A DNA stretch of 64,000 nt from Microtetraspora glauca. GTDB taxonomy: Bacteria > Actinomycetota > Actinomycetes > Streptomycetales > Streptomycetaceae. The DNA lies in the NCBI GenBank assembly GCA_000721275.1, contig JOFO01000023.1, forward strand, positions 32,314-96,313, read 5' to 3'. The position numbers were made by a program, and so were the translations under genes. The notes under the pieces are model-generated. The model was not told where the DNA came from. It did not search any database and worked only from the letters and a program-made list of their open reading frames with translations. This document shows, one piece after another, positions 52,136 to 61,072 of the stretch. How positions within the stretch are numbered: position 1 is the first letter of the stretch; each line of letters begins with the position of its first letter.

Positions 52136-53608
52136 ATGCGCACCACCACCAGCAGAGGGCTCCAGCCCAATGTCCTCGGCACCTTCGACACGATCGTGAT
52201 GGCCGTGGCCGGCAGCGCCCCCGCCTACTCGCTCGCCGCCACGACCGCCGTGCTCTTCGGGGCCGTCGGCTACGCGGGACCGGCGGCGCTGCTGTACTGC
52301 GCGATACCGATGCTCGGCATCGTCCTCGCGTACGCGCGCCTCGGCCGGATCGACGTCAACGCGGGCGCCGGCTACTCGTGGGTGGGCCGCACCCTCCACC
52401 CCTTCCTGGGCTTCCTCTCCGGGTGGGCGCTGGTCTTCGCCGCGACCGTGTTCATGGTGGCCGGCTCGCTGCCCGCCGGCGCCCTCACGCTGGCCCTGTT
52501 CGACGCGGACCTCGCCGCCTCGACGCCGCTGGCGACCGCCGTCGGCGCCTGCTGGTTCCTGCTGATGCTCGGCGTCGTGCTGGGCGGCGCCCGCCTCACC
52601 GTACGGGCCCAACTCGTCATGTCGGGCGTCGAGATGGCGATCCTGCTGGTGTTCGTCGTCGCGGCGGTGGCGCACCGCGGGCAGGCCGTCGCCTTCGACT
52701 GGTCCTGGTTCGGCCTCGGGCACTTCGACGGCCCCGCGGGCTTCGCCGCGGGCGCGCTGATCGCCGCGTTCTACTACTGGGGCTGGGACGTCACCAGCAA
52801 CCTCAGCGAGGAGACCCGGAACAGCCGCCGGACCGCCGGACTCGCCGCGCTCGTCGGCGTCGGCTTCGTCTTCCTGCTCTTCGTGGCGTTCACCGTCGCC
52901 GTGAACGTGCTGCTGCCCGCCGACCGGATCGCGTCCGCCGGACCGAACGTGCTCGCCGTCCTCGGCGAGGAGATCTGGCCCGGCGTCGGCGGGAAACTGC
53001 TGGTCGTCGCCGTGGTGCTGTCCACGGTCGCGACCCTGGAGACCACCCTCATCCAGGTGACCCGCTCGCTCTTCGCGATGGGCCGCGACCGGACCCTGCC
53101 CGCCGCCTTCGGCCTCGTCCACCGCCGCTGGAACACCCCGTGGGTCGCCGTCGCCGCCGTCGGCGCCGCCGCGCTCGTCCTCTTCGCCGCCGCGGCCTCC
53201 GCCGGCTCCGTGCAGCGGATCCTGCGGGACGCGGTCTCCGCGATCGGCCTCCAGATCGCGTTCTACTACGGCCTGGCGGGCATCGCCGCCGTCGTCGCGT
53301 ACAAGTCGCTGCTGCTGCGCTCCGCCCGGAACCTGCTGCTCGGCGGCGTGTGGCCGCTGCTCGGCTCGCTGTTCATGCTGTGGGCGTTCGTCGAGTCGCT
53401 GGGCGAGCTGTCGACCACCGCGCTCACCATCGGCCTCGGCGGGCTCGCCGCCGGCCTCGTCCCCATGGCCGTGTACTGGCGCAAGGGCAGCGCCTACTAC
53501 CGGCCCGCCCGCCTCGACGCCTCCCGCGCCCTCGCCGCCGCCGACGAGTCGGCACCCGCGTCCCCGGGCAGCCGGATGCGGGACAAGAGCTACGCCACGG
53601 ACTTCTGA
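52136..53608 (+). CDS. APC-superfamily amino acid/polyamine permease
   Basis: A 490-aa membrane protein with about 12 helices: LGTFDTIVMAVAGSAPAYSLAATTAVLF is the APC N-terminal signature, and YYWGWDVTSNLSEETRNSRRTAGL resembles the substrate-binding region of amino-acid/amine permeases of the same family. It should import or exchange amino acids or amines; the substrate is not known. It is followed by a tandem 16-bp duplication around its stop codon. Confidence 0.92.
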   Translation: MRTTTSRGLQPNVLGTFDTIVMAVAGSAPAYSLAATTAVLFGAVGYAGPAALLYCAIPMLGIVLAYARLGRIDVNAGAGYSWVGRTLHPFLGFLSGWALVFAATVFMVAGSLPAGALTLALFDADLAASTPLATAVGACWFLLMLGVVLGGARLTVRAQLVMSGVEMAILLVFVVAAVAHRGQAVAFDWSWFGLGHFDGPAGFAAGALIAAFYYWGWDVTSNLSEETRNSRRTAGLAALVGVGFVFLLFVAFTVAVNVLLPADRIASAGPNVLAVLGEEIWPGVGGKLLVVAVVLSTVATLETTLIQVTRSLFAMGRDRTLPAAFGLVHRRWNTPWVAVAAVGAAALVLFAAAASAGSVQRILRDAVSAIGLQIAFYYGLAGIAAVVAYKSLLLRSARNLLLGGVWPLLGSLFMLWAFVESLGELSTTALTIGLGGLAAGLVPMAVYWRKGSAYYRPARLDASRALAAADESAPASPGSRMRDKSYATDF

Positions 53609-53640
53609 CGCCACGCATTTCTGACCCCACGGACTTCTGA
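53593..53640 (+). repeat. Three 16-bp tandem repeats spanning a stop codon
   Basis: CGCCACGGACTTCTGA (53593-53608, with the stop of the permease), CGCCACGCATTTCTGA (53609-53624) and CCCCACGGACTTCTGA (53625-53640). The unit length is not a multiple of three, so the repeated TGA falls in each of the three reading frames. Confidence 0.8.
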
Positions 53641-53688
53641 CCCGCCGCCCGTTTCCCGCGCCACCGCGCCGATCGAAGGAGGTTCCCC

Positions 53689-54684
53689 ATGGGCGTACGC
53701 CGACGCGCCCTCGGACGGTCACGGTCACGCGCGGACCGGTTCGTCCCCGACTTCGACCTGGACTTCGGTGACCGCGCGCTCACCGAGGCCCGCCACGACA
53801 TCGTGATCGGCCGCTGGCAGGGCGTCCGGGACCTGCTCGCCGCCACCGGCGACGACTGGGCCCGCCGCACCCACCGCGTCCGGCTGCTCTCGCACGCCGC
53901 CGCCGGCAGCTCCACCGTCGAGACCTGGCGGGCCGCCGAGCCGCACAGCGCCGACGCGGCCGTGCTGCGGGCGGCGACCGAGGTGGTACGGGTCTTCGAC
54001 GCGGCCATCGCCGCCGGGCGGGGCGCCACCGTGGACCGGGCCCGGATCGACGCGGCCGTGGCCGCCTGCCGGAGCGCCGCCGACGCCGCCCCGGCCGACC
54101 CGATGCCGTGGGTGTCGCTGCTGTCGGTCGCGCGGCTGTACGACGGCGGGGTGCCGCGCCGGGAACTGCGCTACTGGTTCGACGAGTTGCGCCGCCGCGA
54201 CCCGTACAACCTCGAAGGGCACGTGCAGGTGCTGCGCTACCTCTCGGCGCGCTGGCACGGCACCCACGGCTCCATGTACGACTTCGCGCGCGACGCCGCC
54301 GGCGTCGCACCGCCCGGCTCGCCGCTGCCCGTCCTGGTGCAGGTGGCACGGGTCGAGGAGTACCGCTACATCGCCGACGGGGCCCTCGGCCGCGGCCCGG
54401 TGCGCGGCTTCGACCAGCACTGGAAGCACGAGCTGGCGGTGACCGAGCTGCGGCGCACCTACGAGCGGTGGATCGGCGGCCGGGACGCCTCCCGTCCCGT
54501 CGCGCCGGAAGAGGTCGCCGACCTCAACTTCCTCGCGCACGCCGCCTGTTACGCGGGCCAGGTGGAGCCGGCCCGCGAGCTGCTGGGCCTGCTCGGCGGA
54601 CGGGCCGCGTGGGTGCCGTGGGCGTACACGGGCGACCCGGGGGAACAGTTCGTCCGCTTCCGGGAGGGCCTGGGGGTCGGCTGA
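53689..54684 (+). CDS. Hypothetical helical protein
   Basis: A 331-aa protein, probably all-helical, with a very basic start (MGVRRRALGRSRSRADR) and repeated ARHDIVIGRWQGVRDLLAAT, VSLLSVARLYDGGVPR and LNFLAHAACYAGQVEPARELL, which suggest TPR-like helix pairs. No catalytic motif or known family recognised. GAAGGAGG lies 5 bp before ATG 53689. It is convergent with phoX. Confidence 0.7.
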   Translation: MGVRRRALGRSRSRADRFVPDFDLDFGDRALTEARHDIVIGRWQGVRDLLAATGDDWARRTHRVRLLSHAAAGSSTVETWRAAEPHSADAAVLRAATEVVRVFDAAIAAGRGATVDRARIDAAVAACRSAADAAPADPMPWVSLLSVARLYDGGVPRRELRYWFDELRRRDPYNLEGHVQVLRYLSARWHGTHGSMYDFARDAAGVAPPGSPLPVLVQVARVEEYRYIADGALGRGPVRGFDQHWKHELAVTELRRTYERWIGGRDASRPVAPEEVADLNFLAHAACYAGQVEPARELLGLLGGRAAWVPWAYTGDPGEQFVRFREGLGVG

Positions 54685-54712
54685 CCGCCCCGGCCCTCCC
54701 GGTGCGGCCGGA

Positions 54713-56797
54713 TCAGACGCCGATGTCGCGGCCGTCGGCGCGCCACACGGCGACGACCGACGGGCGGACGATCTTCCCGGGACCGTCGGGCCAGGTGGAC
54801 GCCGGGTTCTCCACGGAGGCGCCGTCGATCTCGCCCGGGTGCTGCACGGCGACGAGCACGCGGCGGTCCTGGATGACCGGGCCGCAGGTCTCGGCGCCCC
54901 GCGGGACGGTGAGGAACTGCTTCAGCTCACCGCGGCGCTCGCCGTGCACGGCGACGCCGAACAGGCCGTCGTGCGAGCCGAGCTGGTTGCCGTCGGTGGA
55001 GATCCACAGGTTGCCGTGCGGGTCGAAGGCCACGTTGTCCGGGCAGGAGATCGGGGAGACCTTCTCCTTCGGGTAGCCGGCGAAGTACGTGGACGGGTCC
55101 TCCGGGTCGCCGGCGACGAGGAAGAGCCGCCACGCGAAGCCGTCCGACGCCGGGTCGTCCCAGTGCTCGGCCAGCTCCAGGACCTGCCCGTGCTTGTTCA
55201 GGTTGCGCGGGTTGGCCTCGTCAGCGCCCGGGTTGGTGCCCTTGCCGCGGTTGGAGTTGTTGGTGAGGGCGACGTACACGCGGCCGGAGCGCGGCGACGG
55301 CTCGACGTCCTCGGGGCGGTCCATCTTCGTCGCGCCCACCTTGTCGCCGGCGAGCCGCGTGAAGACGAACACCTCCTCGGCGGTCATGCCGGGGACGTGC
55401 GAGACGGCGCCGTCCGGGCCGGCCGTGGCCAGCGGGATCCAGGTGCCGGAACCGTCGAACTCGCCGTCGTTCGGGAGCTTGCCGGTGCCGTCGATCTCGG
55501 CGGCCGGGGAGTCGCCGGTCAGCTTGGCGACGTACAGCGTGCCCTCGTCCAGCAGCGTCAGGTTGTGCTCGCGGGCGCGCCGCGACGAACCCTTCATCAT
55601 CCGCTTCGACGACACGAACTTGTAGAAGTAGTCGAACCGCTCGTCGTCGCCCATGTAGACGACCGGGCGCCCGTCGGCGGTCAGCCGCGGCTGCGCCGCC
55701 TCGTGCTTGAAGCGGCCGAGCGCGGTGCGCTTGCGGGGCGTCGACTCCGGGTCGTACGGGTCGAGCTCGACGACCCAGCCCTGTCGGTGGACCTCGTTCG
55801 GCTCCGCGCGGAGGTCGAAGCGCTTGTCGAACCGCTCCCACTTGCGCTCGGAGGCGCCGGTGCCGACGCCGTACCGCTTGTCGGTGGCGGAGGAGCCGTA
55901 CGCGAAGTACTGGTTGAAGTTCTCCTCGCCGTGCAGCGTCGTGCCCCACGGGGTGGTGCCGCCGGCGCAGTTGTTGAGCGTGCCGAGGACGGTACGCCCC
56001 TCCGGGTCGGCGGAGGTCTTCACCAGCGCGGAGCCGGCGGCCGGGCCGGTCAGCTCGAACTCGCTCGTGGTGTGCAGCCGCCGGTTCAGGTAGTGCCGGG
56101 AGACCGGGGAGAGCTTGCCCGTACGGTGCTCCTCCTGCACCACGACGACGGAGAGGCCGTGCGCGGCCCAGGCGATCTCGACCTGCTCGCGGGTCGGGTT
56201 CTCGGAGTCGTACCCGCGGAACATCAGCACTTCGTCGGTGTACTCGTGGTTCGCGACGAGCACCTGGCGCCCGCGCTCGCCGCGCAGCGGGAGCAGGGAC
56301 AGGAAGTCGTTGTTGTACCCGAACTGCCCGGCCTGCGCCGCGGCGGTCTGGTTCTCGGCGTCGAAGGCGGGGGCGCCGCGGAGGATCGGCTCGCCCCACC
56401 GGATGACGACGTTCTGCGCGTACCCGGACGGGACGGTGACCTGGTCGGCGGTGTTGGGCGCGACCGGCGCGAACCGGAGCCCGCGGGCGCCGTCGGCCTT
56501 GGGGGCGTGGCCGTTCCCGTGACCGTGGCCGTGGCCGTTGCCCGGCTGGGCCTGCGCCTCCGGGGCGCCGCCGAGGACGAGCGAGCCGCCCGCCGCGGTC
56601 GCGACGGTCGCGACGGCGGCGGCCCGCAGCGCCGAACGCCGCGACAGCACCCCGGCTATGACGTCGCCGACGTACTCGTTGTCGCTGGTGTTCGGCACCT
56701 CGTGGAAGCAGGCGTCGCCACAGCGGAACCGGCAGGTGAGGGCGGAACGACCGCCTCCGTGCGGGTTGGTGCCGATCAGCGGCAGCAGTTTGCGCAC
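54713..56797 (-). CDS. phoX: PhoX-type alkaline phosphatase (DUF839), Tat-exported
   Basis: A 694-aa PhoX family protein. A twin-arginine signal (SRRSALRAAAVATVATAAGG, residues 52-71) follows an unusually long 50-residue N-terminal part with cysteines. The mature part has the family text LVANHEYTDEVLM, NCAGGTTPWGTTLHGEENFNQYFAYG, DRPEDVEPSPRSGRVYVALTNN and PDNVAFDPHGNLWISTDG, which bind the Ca/Fe cofactor. PhoX hydrolyses organic phosphate outside the cell under phosphate starvation. GTG 56797 follows GGAGGAGG. A PHO box lies 93-114 bp upstream. Confidence 0.93.
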   Translation of the reverse strand: MRKLLPLIGTNPHGGGRSALTCRFRCGDACFHEVPNTSDNEYVGDVIAGVLSRRSALRAAAVATVATAAGGSLVLGGAPEAQAQPGNGHGHGHGNGHAPKADGARGLRFAPVAPNTADQVTVPSGYAQNVVIRWGEPILRGAPAFDAENQTAAAQAGQFGYNNDFLSLLPLRGERGRQVLVANHEYTDEVLMFRGYDSENPTREQVEIAWAAHGLSVVVVQEEHRTGKLSPVSRHYLNRRLHTTSEFELTGPAAGSALVKTSADPEGRTVLGTLNNCAGGTTPWGTTLHGEENFNQYFAYGSSATDKRYGVGTGASERKWERFDKRFDLRAEPNEVHRQGWVVELDPYDPESTPRKRTALGRFKHEAAQPRLTADGRPVVYMGDDERFDYFYKFVSSKRMMKGSSRRAREHNLTLLDEGTLYVAKLTGDSPAAEIDGTGKLPNDGEFDGSGTWIPLATAGPDGAVSHVPGMTAEEVFVFTRLAGDKVGATKMDRPEDVEPSPRSGRVYVALTNNSNRGKGTNPGADEANPRNLNKHGQVLELAEHWDDPASDGFAWRLFLVAGDPEDPSTYFAGYPKEKVSPISCPDNVAFDPHGNLWISTDGNQLGSHDGLFGVAVHGERRGELKQFLTVPRGAETCGPVIQDRRVLVAVQHPGEIDGASVENPASTWPDGPGKIVRPSVVAVWRADGRDIGV

Positions 56798-56889
56798 TTC
56801 GTCCTCCTCCGGCGCAGCACTGCGCCGACATGGTGTCGGGAATCCGTTCGGCCGCGACGGTATGTGCGCACATCTGCACGGGGACGGCG

Positions 56890-56911
56890 GCGGAGTGAAC
56901 GCCCGATGAAT
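56890..56911 (-). promoter_or_regulatory. PHO box (PhoP direct repeats) of phoX
   Basis: On the minus strand two 11-bp direct repeat units stand side by side: ATTCATCGGGC (56911-56901) and GTTCACTCCGC (56900-56890), the spacing and GTTCA core of Streptomyces PhoP sites; a weaker third unit GGTTGCCGTGC lies just before (56922-56912). It predicts induction by PhoR-PhoP at low phosphate. A perfect palindrome ATGTGCGCACAT (56862-56873) is nearby. Confidence 0.65.
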
Positions 56912-57034
56912 GCACGGCAACCGTGACCGACGGGGTCCACGGAACCGGAGGGCGTGGCCGCTAACCTTACGTGTCCGCCCTGGCCAGGGATGAAGGACGC
57001 ATACCGCATCCAACTCATGCGAAAGGGTTCGCCC

Positions 57035-58813
57035 ATGGGTATTCGGAGCTTGCTGCGCAAGGTATTCGGCCGCGACCGCGAGAATCCCGCGACGACCCCC
57101 TCCGTCCCGCCCCAGTCCCGCGAACCCGACCCGACCCCGGAGACGGCGACGGCGACGGTCGCGGCCCCGACTCCGGCTCCGACACCGGAACCGACGCCGA
57201 CTCCGACTCCGACTGCGGAATCGGCTCCGGCTCCGGCTCCGGAGCAGTCCGCGCCCCAGGAGCAGGAGCAGGACGCGACCCCGTCGCCGACGGCCGCCCT
57301 GAAGGCCGCGGACGACCTGGTGGCCGCGGCCTTCGACAACCCCCAGATCCCGAGGGCCCGCAGGTCCCCCCAGCCGACGGATGCGGAGGCGGGTACGGAG
57401 GCCGAGGCGGCCCCGGCCGACCCTGCGGAGCAGCCGACCCCGGCGGAGCCGGAGACCGCCGAGCCGGTGGCGGAGCTTGAACCGAAGGCGACCACCGACA
57501 CGGAGGCGTCTGCCGACGCGGCCGAGCCGGTGGCGGAAGCCGAGCCTGCCGCGCCCGAGGCCGAGGCTGAGGCGACCGTCGAGGCCGAGTCGGCCGCCGA
57601 CGCGGAGTCGGCGCCGACGACGGACGCCGCCCCCGCGACCGAGGCGCCCGCCGACGCGGAGCCGGAGGAGCAGGCCGAATCTGCCGCGCCGGAGGCGGAC
57701 CCGGCCGTCGCGCCCGAGGCGCAGGACGAACCTGCGGAGCCGGAGGCGACCGCCGCCACCGAGGCCCCGGCCGAAACGGCCGAGCCGGAGGCGGCCACCG
57801 ACGCCGAGCCGGCCCCGGCCGAGACCACCGACGCCGAGGCGCCGGAGGCGGACGTCGCCGTCGCGTCCGAGGCCGCCGTAACGGCGGACGCCACCCCGGA
57901 GCCCGCGCCCGAGGCGCAGGACGAACCTGCGGAGCCGGAGGCGACCGCCGCCACCGAGGCCCCGGCCGACGCGACCGAACCGGAGGCGGCCACCGACGCC
58001 GAGCCGGCCCCGGCCGAGACCACCGACGCCGAGGCGCCGGAGGCGGACGCGGCCACCGACGCCGACGACGCGAGCGCGCCGGAGGCGGAGACGGCGACGG
58101 AGTCCGAGCCCGCACCCGCACCCGCGCCCGCCGCCCCCGCCACGCCGGAGGCGCAGCCGCAGCCGCAGCCGCAGCCGCCGACGGACCTGCCCCCGCACCT
58201 CCTCGACGCCCACCGTGCCGCCGGCAAGGCGCTCGCGGCCGAGGGGCTGGAAGGGACGCGGGCCAAGGTGTACCTCGTGGTCGACCGGTCCGGCTCGATG
58301 CGCGGGTACTTCAAGGACGGCTCCGTGCAGCGCCTCGCCGAGCAGGCCGTCGCGCTGGCCGCGCACCTGGACGAGGACGCGACCGTCACCACCGTGTTCT
58401 TCTCGACGGACATCGACGGCGTCGTGGACGTCACCCCCGCCGACCTCACCCCCACCCGCGTCGAGGAGATCAACGCCGGTCTCGGCCGCCTCGGCCGGAC
58501 GAACTACCACCGCGCCGTCGAGGAGGTCCTGGCCCACCACGAGAAGGCGGACCCGGCCCGCCCGGCTCTGGTGATCTTCCAGACGGACGGCGCGCCCGAG
58601 TCCCGTACCGCCGCGAACCAGGCGCTGGCAGAGGCGGCCGGCCGCCCGGTGCACTGGCGGTTCACGGCCTGGGGCGAGGCGGACGGCAAGGCGTTCGACT
58701 ACCTGCGGAAGCTCACCGCCGACCGCACGGCGACGCACTTCGCGGGCCCGGCGCCGGCCGAGACGCCGCACGAGGAGTTCTACCGGGGCGTCCTCACCGG
58801 CCTGAAGCCGTAA
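57035..58813 (+). CDS. VWA-domain protein with a long acidic Pro/Ala/Glu-rich region
   Basis: A 592-aa protein. Residues 1-17 are basic (MGIRSLLRKVFGRDREN); about 20-395 are low-complexity (PTPTP, EAPAD, PEAEA patches); about 400-592 are a VWA domain with the metal-ion site DRSGSMRG (Asp417), a later FQTDGAPESRTAAN aspartate and the TNYHRAVEEVLA threonine. It resembles the VWA of TerF/TerY-like stress or tellurium-resistance proteins. There is no signal peptide, so it is cytoplasmic. The linker holds a large internal DNA repeat. ATG 57035 is chosen because AAAGGG precedes it. Confidence 0.85.
   Translation: MGIRSLLRKVFGRDRENPATTPSVPPQSREPDPTPETATATVAAPTPAPTPEPTPTPTPTAESAPAPAPEQSAPQEQEQDATPSPTAALKAADDLVAAAFDNPQIPRARRSPQPTDAEAGTEAEAAPADPAEQPTPAEPETAEPVAELEPKATTDTEASADAAEPVAEAEPAAPEAEAEATVEAESAADAESAPTTDAAPATEAPADAEPEEQAESAAPEADPAVAPEAQDEPAEPEATAATEAPAETAEPEAATDAEPAPAETTDAEAPEADVAVASEAAVTADATPEPAPEAQDEPAEPEATAATEAPADATEPEAATDAEPAPAETTDAEAPEADAATDADDASAPEAETATESEPAPAPAPAAPATPEAQPQPQPQPPTDLPPHLLDAHRAAGKALAAEGLEGTRAKVYLVVDRSGSMRGYFKDGSVQRLAEQAVALAAHLDEDATVTTVFFSTDIDGVVDVTPADLTPTRVEEINAGLGRLGRTNYHRAVEEVLAHHEKADPARPALVIFQTDGAPESRTAANQALAEAAGRPVHWRFTAWGEADGKAFDYLRKLTADRTATHFAGPAPAETPHEEFYRGVLTGLKP
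57710..58049 (+). repeat. Two copies of a 145-bp in-frame repeat inside the VWA gene
   Basis: 57710-57854 and 57905-58049 are almost identical (differences only around the ETAEPE versus DATEPE codons) and encode PEAQDEPAEPEATAATEAPA and the following EPEAATDAEPAPAETTDAEA. The offset is 195 bp, a multiple of three, so it can expand or shrink without breaking the frame. Confidence 0.85.
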
Positions 58814-58885
58814 CGCCTGCCCAGCCCGCCCCGCCCCGCCCCCTGCCCCTCCTTATTCGATGTGAGTGGATCTTCGTAAGGCCGT

Positions 58886-58898
58886 TAGGATTTCGACC
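58886..58898 (+). promoter_or_regulatory. -10 box and leaderless start of metG
   Basis: TAGGAT (58886-58891) is a good Streptomyces -10 and the metG ATG (58899) follows after 7 nt, so transcription probably starts at or next to the A of ATG. No convincing -35 box; the nearest is TGAGTG at 58863-58868. Confidence 0.55.
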
Positions 58899-60506
58899 AT
58901 GGCGGCCACTGGATCCGAGAAGCAGGGGGCGAAGGCGTTCTACGTCACGACCCCCATCTACTACGTCAACGACGCTCCTCACCTGGGCCACGCCTACACG
59001 ACCGTCGCAGGCGACGTGCTCACGCGCTGGCACCGTCAGCGCGGCGAGAAGGTGTGGTACCTCACCGGCACGGACGAGCACGGTCAGAAGATCATGCGCA
59101 CCGCGGAGGCGAACGGGGTCTCGCCCCAGGAGTGGTGCGACAAGCTCGTGGAGGAGGCCTGGAAGCCCCTCTGGGAGCACCTGAACATCGCGAACGACGA
59201 CTTCATCCGCACCACGCAGAAGCGTCACACGGACCGCGTCCAGGAGTTCGTGCAGGACCTGTACGACAAGGGCGAGATCTACAAGGGCGGCTACGAGGGC
59301 CCGTACTGCGTGGGCTGTGAGGAGTACAAGCTCCCGGGCGATCTCATCGAGGCCGAGGACGGCACCAAGCTGTGCCCGATCCACAAGAAGCCGGTGGAGA
59401 TCCTCAAGGAGGAGAACTACTTCTTCAAGCTGAGCGAGTACGGCCCGAAGCTCCTGGAGTTCTACGAGGCGAACCCGGGCTTCATCCAGCCGGAGTCGGC
59501 CCGCAACGAGGTCGTGAACTTCGTGAAGCAGGGCCTGCAGGACCTCTCCATCTCGCGTTCGACGTTCGACTGGGGCATCCCGATCCCGTGGGACGACAAG
59601 CACGTGATCTACGTGTGGGTCGACGCGCTGCTGAACTACGCGACGGCCGTCGGCTACAACGAGAACCCGGAGAAGTTCGAGGAGACCTTCCCCGCGAACG
59701 TCCACCTCGTCGGCAAGGACATCCTCCGCTTCCATGCGGTGATCTGGCCGGCGATGCTGATGGCGCAGGGCCTCCCGGTGCCGGGCAGGGTCGCGGCGAA
59801 CGGCTGGCTGATGGTCGGCGGCGAGAAGATGTCGAAGTCGAACCTGACCGGCATCAAGCCGCAGGACCTGACCTCGCACTTCGGCGTGGACGCGTACCGC
59901 TGGTACTTCCTGCGCGCGATCGCGTTCGGCAGCGACGGCTCGTTCTCGTGGGAGGACTTCTCCGCCCGCTACACGTCCGAGCTGGCCAACGACTACGGCA
60001 ACCTCGCCTCCCGCGTGGCGGCGATGGTCGGCAAGTACTTCGGCGGCGCGCTGCCGGCCTCCGCGGCCGACGGCGACGCCGAGAAGGCCGTCCACGAGGG
60101 CCTGGCGAAGGCGGTCGCGACCGCCGACGCCAAGATCGGCGAGGAGCTGGACTTCCAGGGCGGCATCCTGGCGGTCTTCGACTTCGTGAAGCAGGTCAAC
60201 GGCTACATCACGGAGCAGGAGCCGTGGAAGGTCGCCAAGGACGAGTCGGAGGAGGGCCGGGCCCGCCTGGCGACGATCCTCTACACGGCCGCCGAGGCGC
60301 TCCGCGCCGTCGCCGTCCTCCTCAACCCGATCATGCCGGAGACCTCCCAGAAGCTCTGGGACTCCCTCGGCGCCGAGGCGTCCCTGGGCGCCCTCGCCGA
60401 CCAGCCGCTGGCCGAGGCCGGCACGTGGGGCAAGCTCCCCGCGGGCGCCACGGTCACGAAGGGCGCGGTGCTCTTCCCGCGCCTGGAGGACCCGAAGAAG
60501 GACTGA
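58899..60506 (+). CDS. metG: Methionyl-tRNA synthetase
   Basis: A 535-aa class I synthetase with HLGH at residues 28-31 (the HIGH motif) and KMSKS at 310-314, the TDEHGQK segment, the zinc-site CVGCEEYK...LCPIHKKP loop and the anticodon-binding end. Length matches bacterial MetRS without the C-terminal dimerisation domain. It charges tRNA-Met for initiation and elongation. Its codon choice (GAG, AAG, AAC, GTC/GTG) and lower G+C at third positions than its neighbours suggest high expression. Confidence 0.97.
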   Translation: MAATGSEKQGAKAFYVTTPIYYVNDAPHLGHAYTTVAGDVLTRWHRQRGEKVWYLTGTDEHGQKIMRTAEANGVSPQEWCDKLVEEAWKPLWEHLNIANDDFIRTTQKRHTDRVQEFVQDLYDKGEIYKGGYEGPYCVGCEEYKLPGDLIEAEDGTKLCPIHKKPVEILKEENYFFKLSEYGPKLLEFYEANPGFIQPESARNEVVNFVKQGLQDLSISRSTFDWGIPIPWDDKHVIYVWVDALLNYATAVGYNENPEKFEETFPANVHLVGKDILRFHAVIWPAMLMAQGLPVPGRVAANGWLMVGGEKMSKSNLTGIKPQDLTSHFGVDAYRWYFLRAIAFGSDGSFSWEDFSARYTSELANDYGNLASRVAAMVGKYFGGALPASAADGDAEKAVHEGLAKAVATADAKIGEELDFQGGILAVFDFVKQVNGYITEQEPWKVAKDESEEGRARLATILYTAAEALRAVAVLLNPIMPETSQKLWDSLGAEASLGALADQPLAEAGTWGKLPAGATVTKGAVLFPRLEDPKKD

Positions 60507-60524
60507 CGTCCGCCCGCACGCGAG

Positions 60525-60567
60525 CGAAGGCCGCCGCCCGGTACCGACCGGGCCGGCGGCCTTCGCC
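60525..60567. terminator. Strong hairpin terminator after metG
   Basis: GCGAAGGCCGCCG (60525-60537) and CGGCGGCCTTCGC (60555-60567) form a perfect 13-bp stem with an inner CCCGG/CCGGG extension, between convergent metG and the DoxX gene. Confidence 0.85.
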
Positions 60568-60577
60568 GTCCCCGTCG

Positions 60578-60916
60578 TCACCCCACGGCGAGCACGGCGA
60601 CCGCCGGTGCCATGTACACCAGCGGGAACGGCACGTGCCCGTACGCCTTCGCCCGTACGACGGTGATCACGGCGCCCGCGAAGTACAGCACCAGCCCCAC
60701 GGCCGCGAGCGCCCCGACGACCGGCACCCAGAACCCCGCGACGAGCCCCGCGGCCCCGGCCAGCTTGAGCACCCCCAGTCCGTTCCACCACGACCGGGGC
60801 ACCCCGTACGCGGCAAGCGGCTCCACGACGAACTTCGCCCGCGCGAGCACCGAGGCGCCGGAGAACCCGGCCATGAAGGCGGCGAGCGCGGTGACGACGG
60901 CGGCGGTGGTGGACAT
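60578..60916 (-). CDS. DoxX family membrane protein
   Basis: A 112-aa protein with four hydrophobic helices and the DoxX text FSGASVLARAKFVVEPLAAYGVPR, VLKLAGAAGLVAGF and AYGHVPFPLVYM. DoxX-like proteins are terminal-quinol-oxidase-related or redox-linked in some species, mostly uncharacterised. ATG 60916. Its upstream region adjoins a pair of direct repeats that may also act on the gene at 61073. Confidence 0.85.
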   Translation of the reverse strand: MSTTAAVVTALAAFMAGFSGASVLARAKFVVEPLAAYGVPRSWWNGLGVLKLAGAAGLVAGFWVPVVGALAAVGLVLYFAGAVITVVRAKAYGHVPFPLVYMAPAVAVLAVG

Positions 60917-61025
60917 GTGGACGACTCCTCCGGTCGCGGCCCCGGGAGGGGGCCGTACACCGGGATGACGGAGCGGACGGCGAGGGTGTGACGACGACGG
61001 CGGAGAACAGCGACTCGAGATTCAT

Positions 61026-61067
61026 GTAAACAAGAGTTCCCAAGCCCAGGTCTCGTAAACTAGAGTT
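61026..61067 (+). promoter_or_regulatory. Two GTAAAC(A/T)AGAGTT direct repeats and promoter
   Basis: GTAAACAAGAGTT (61026-61038) and GTAAACTAGAGTT (61055-61067) are 29 bp apart. The TAGAGT of the second copy is a fair -10 with ATG 61073 six nt later, so the transcript may be leaderless; TTCCCA (61037-61042) could be the -35. An activator or repressor could bind both copies. Confidence 0.55.
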
Positions 61068-61072
61068 GTCGC

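Noticed and set aside
56798..58771. N-terminal extension of phoX across the divergent VWA gene
   Set aside because: The extension is the antisense of the Pro/Ala/Glu-rich region; GTG 56797 with GGAGGAGG is the sensible start.
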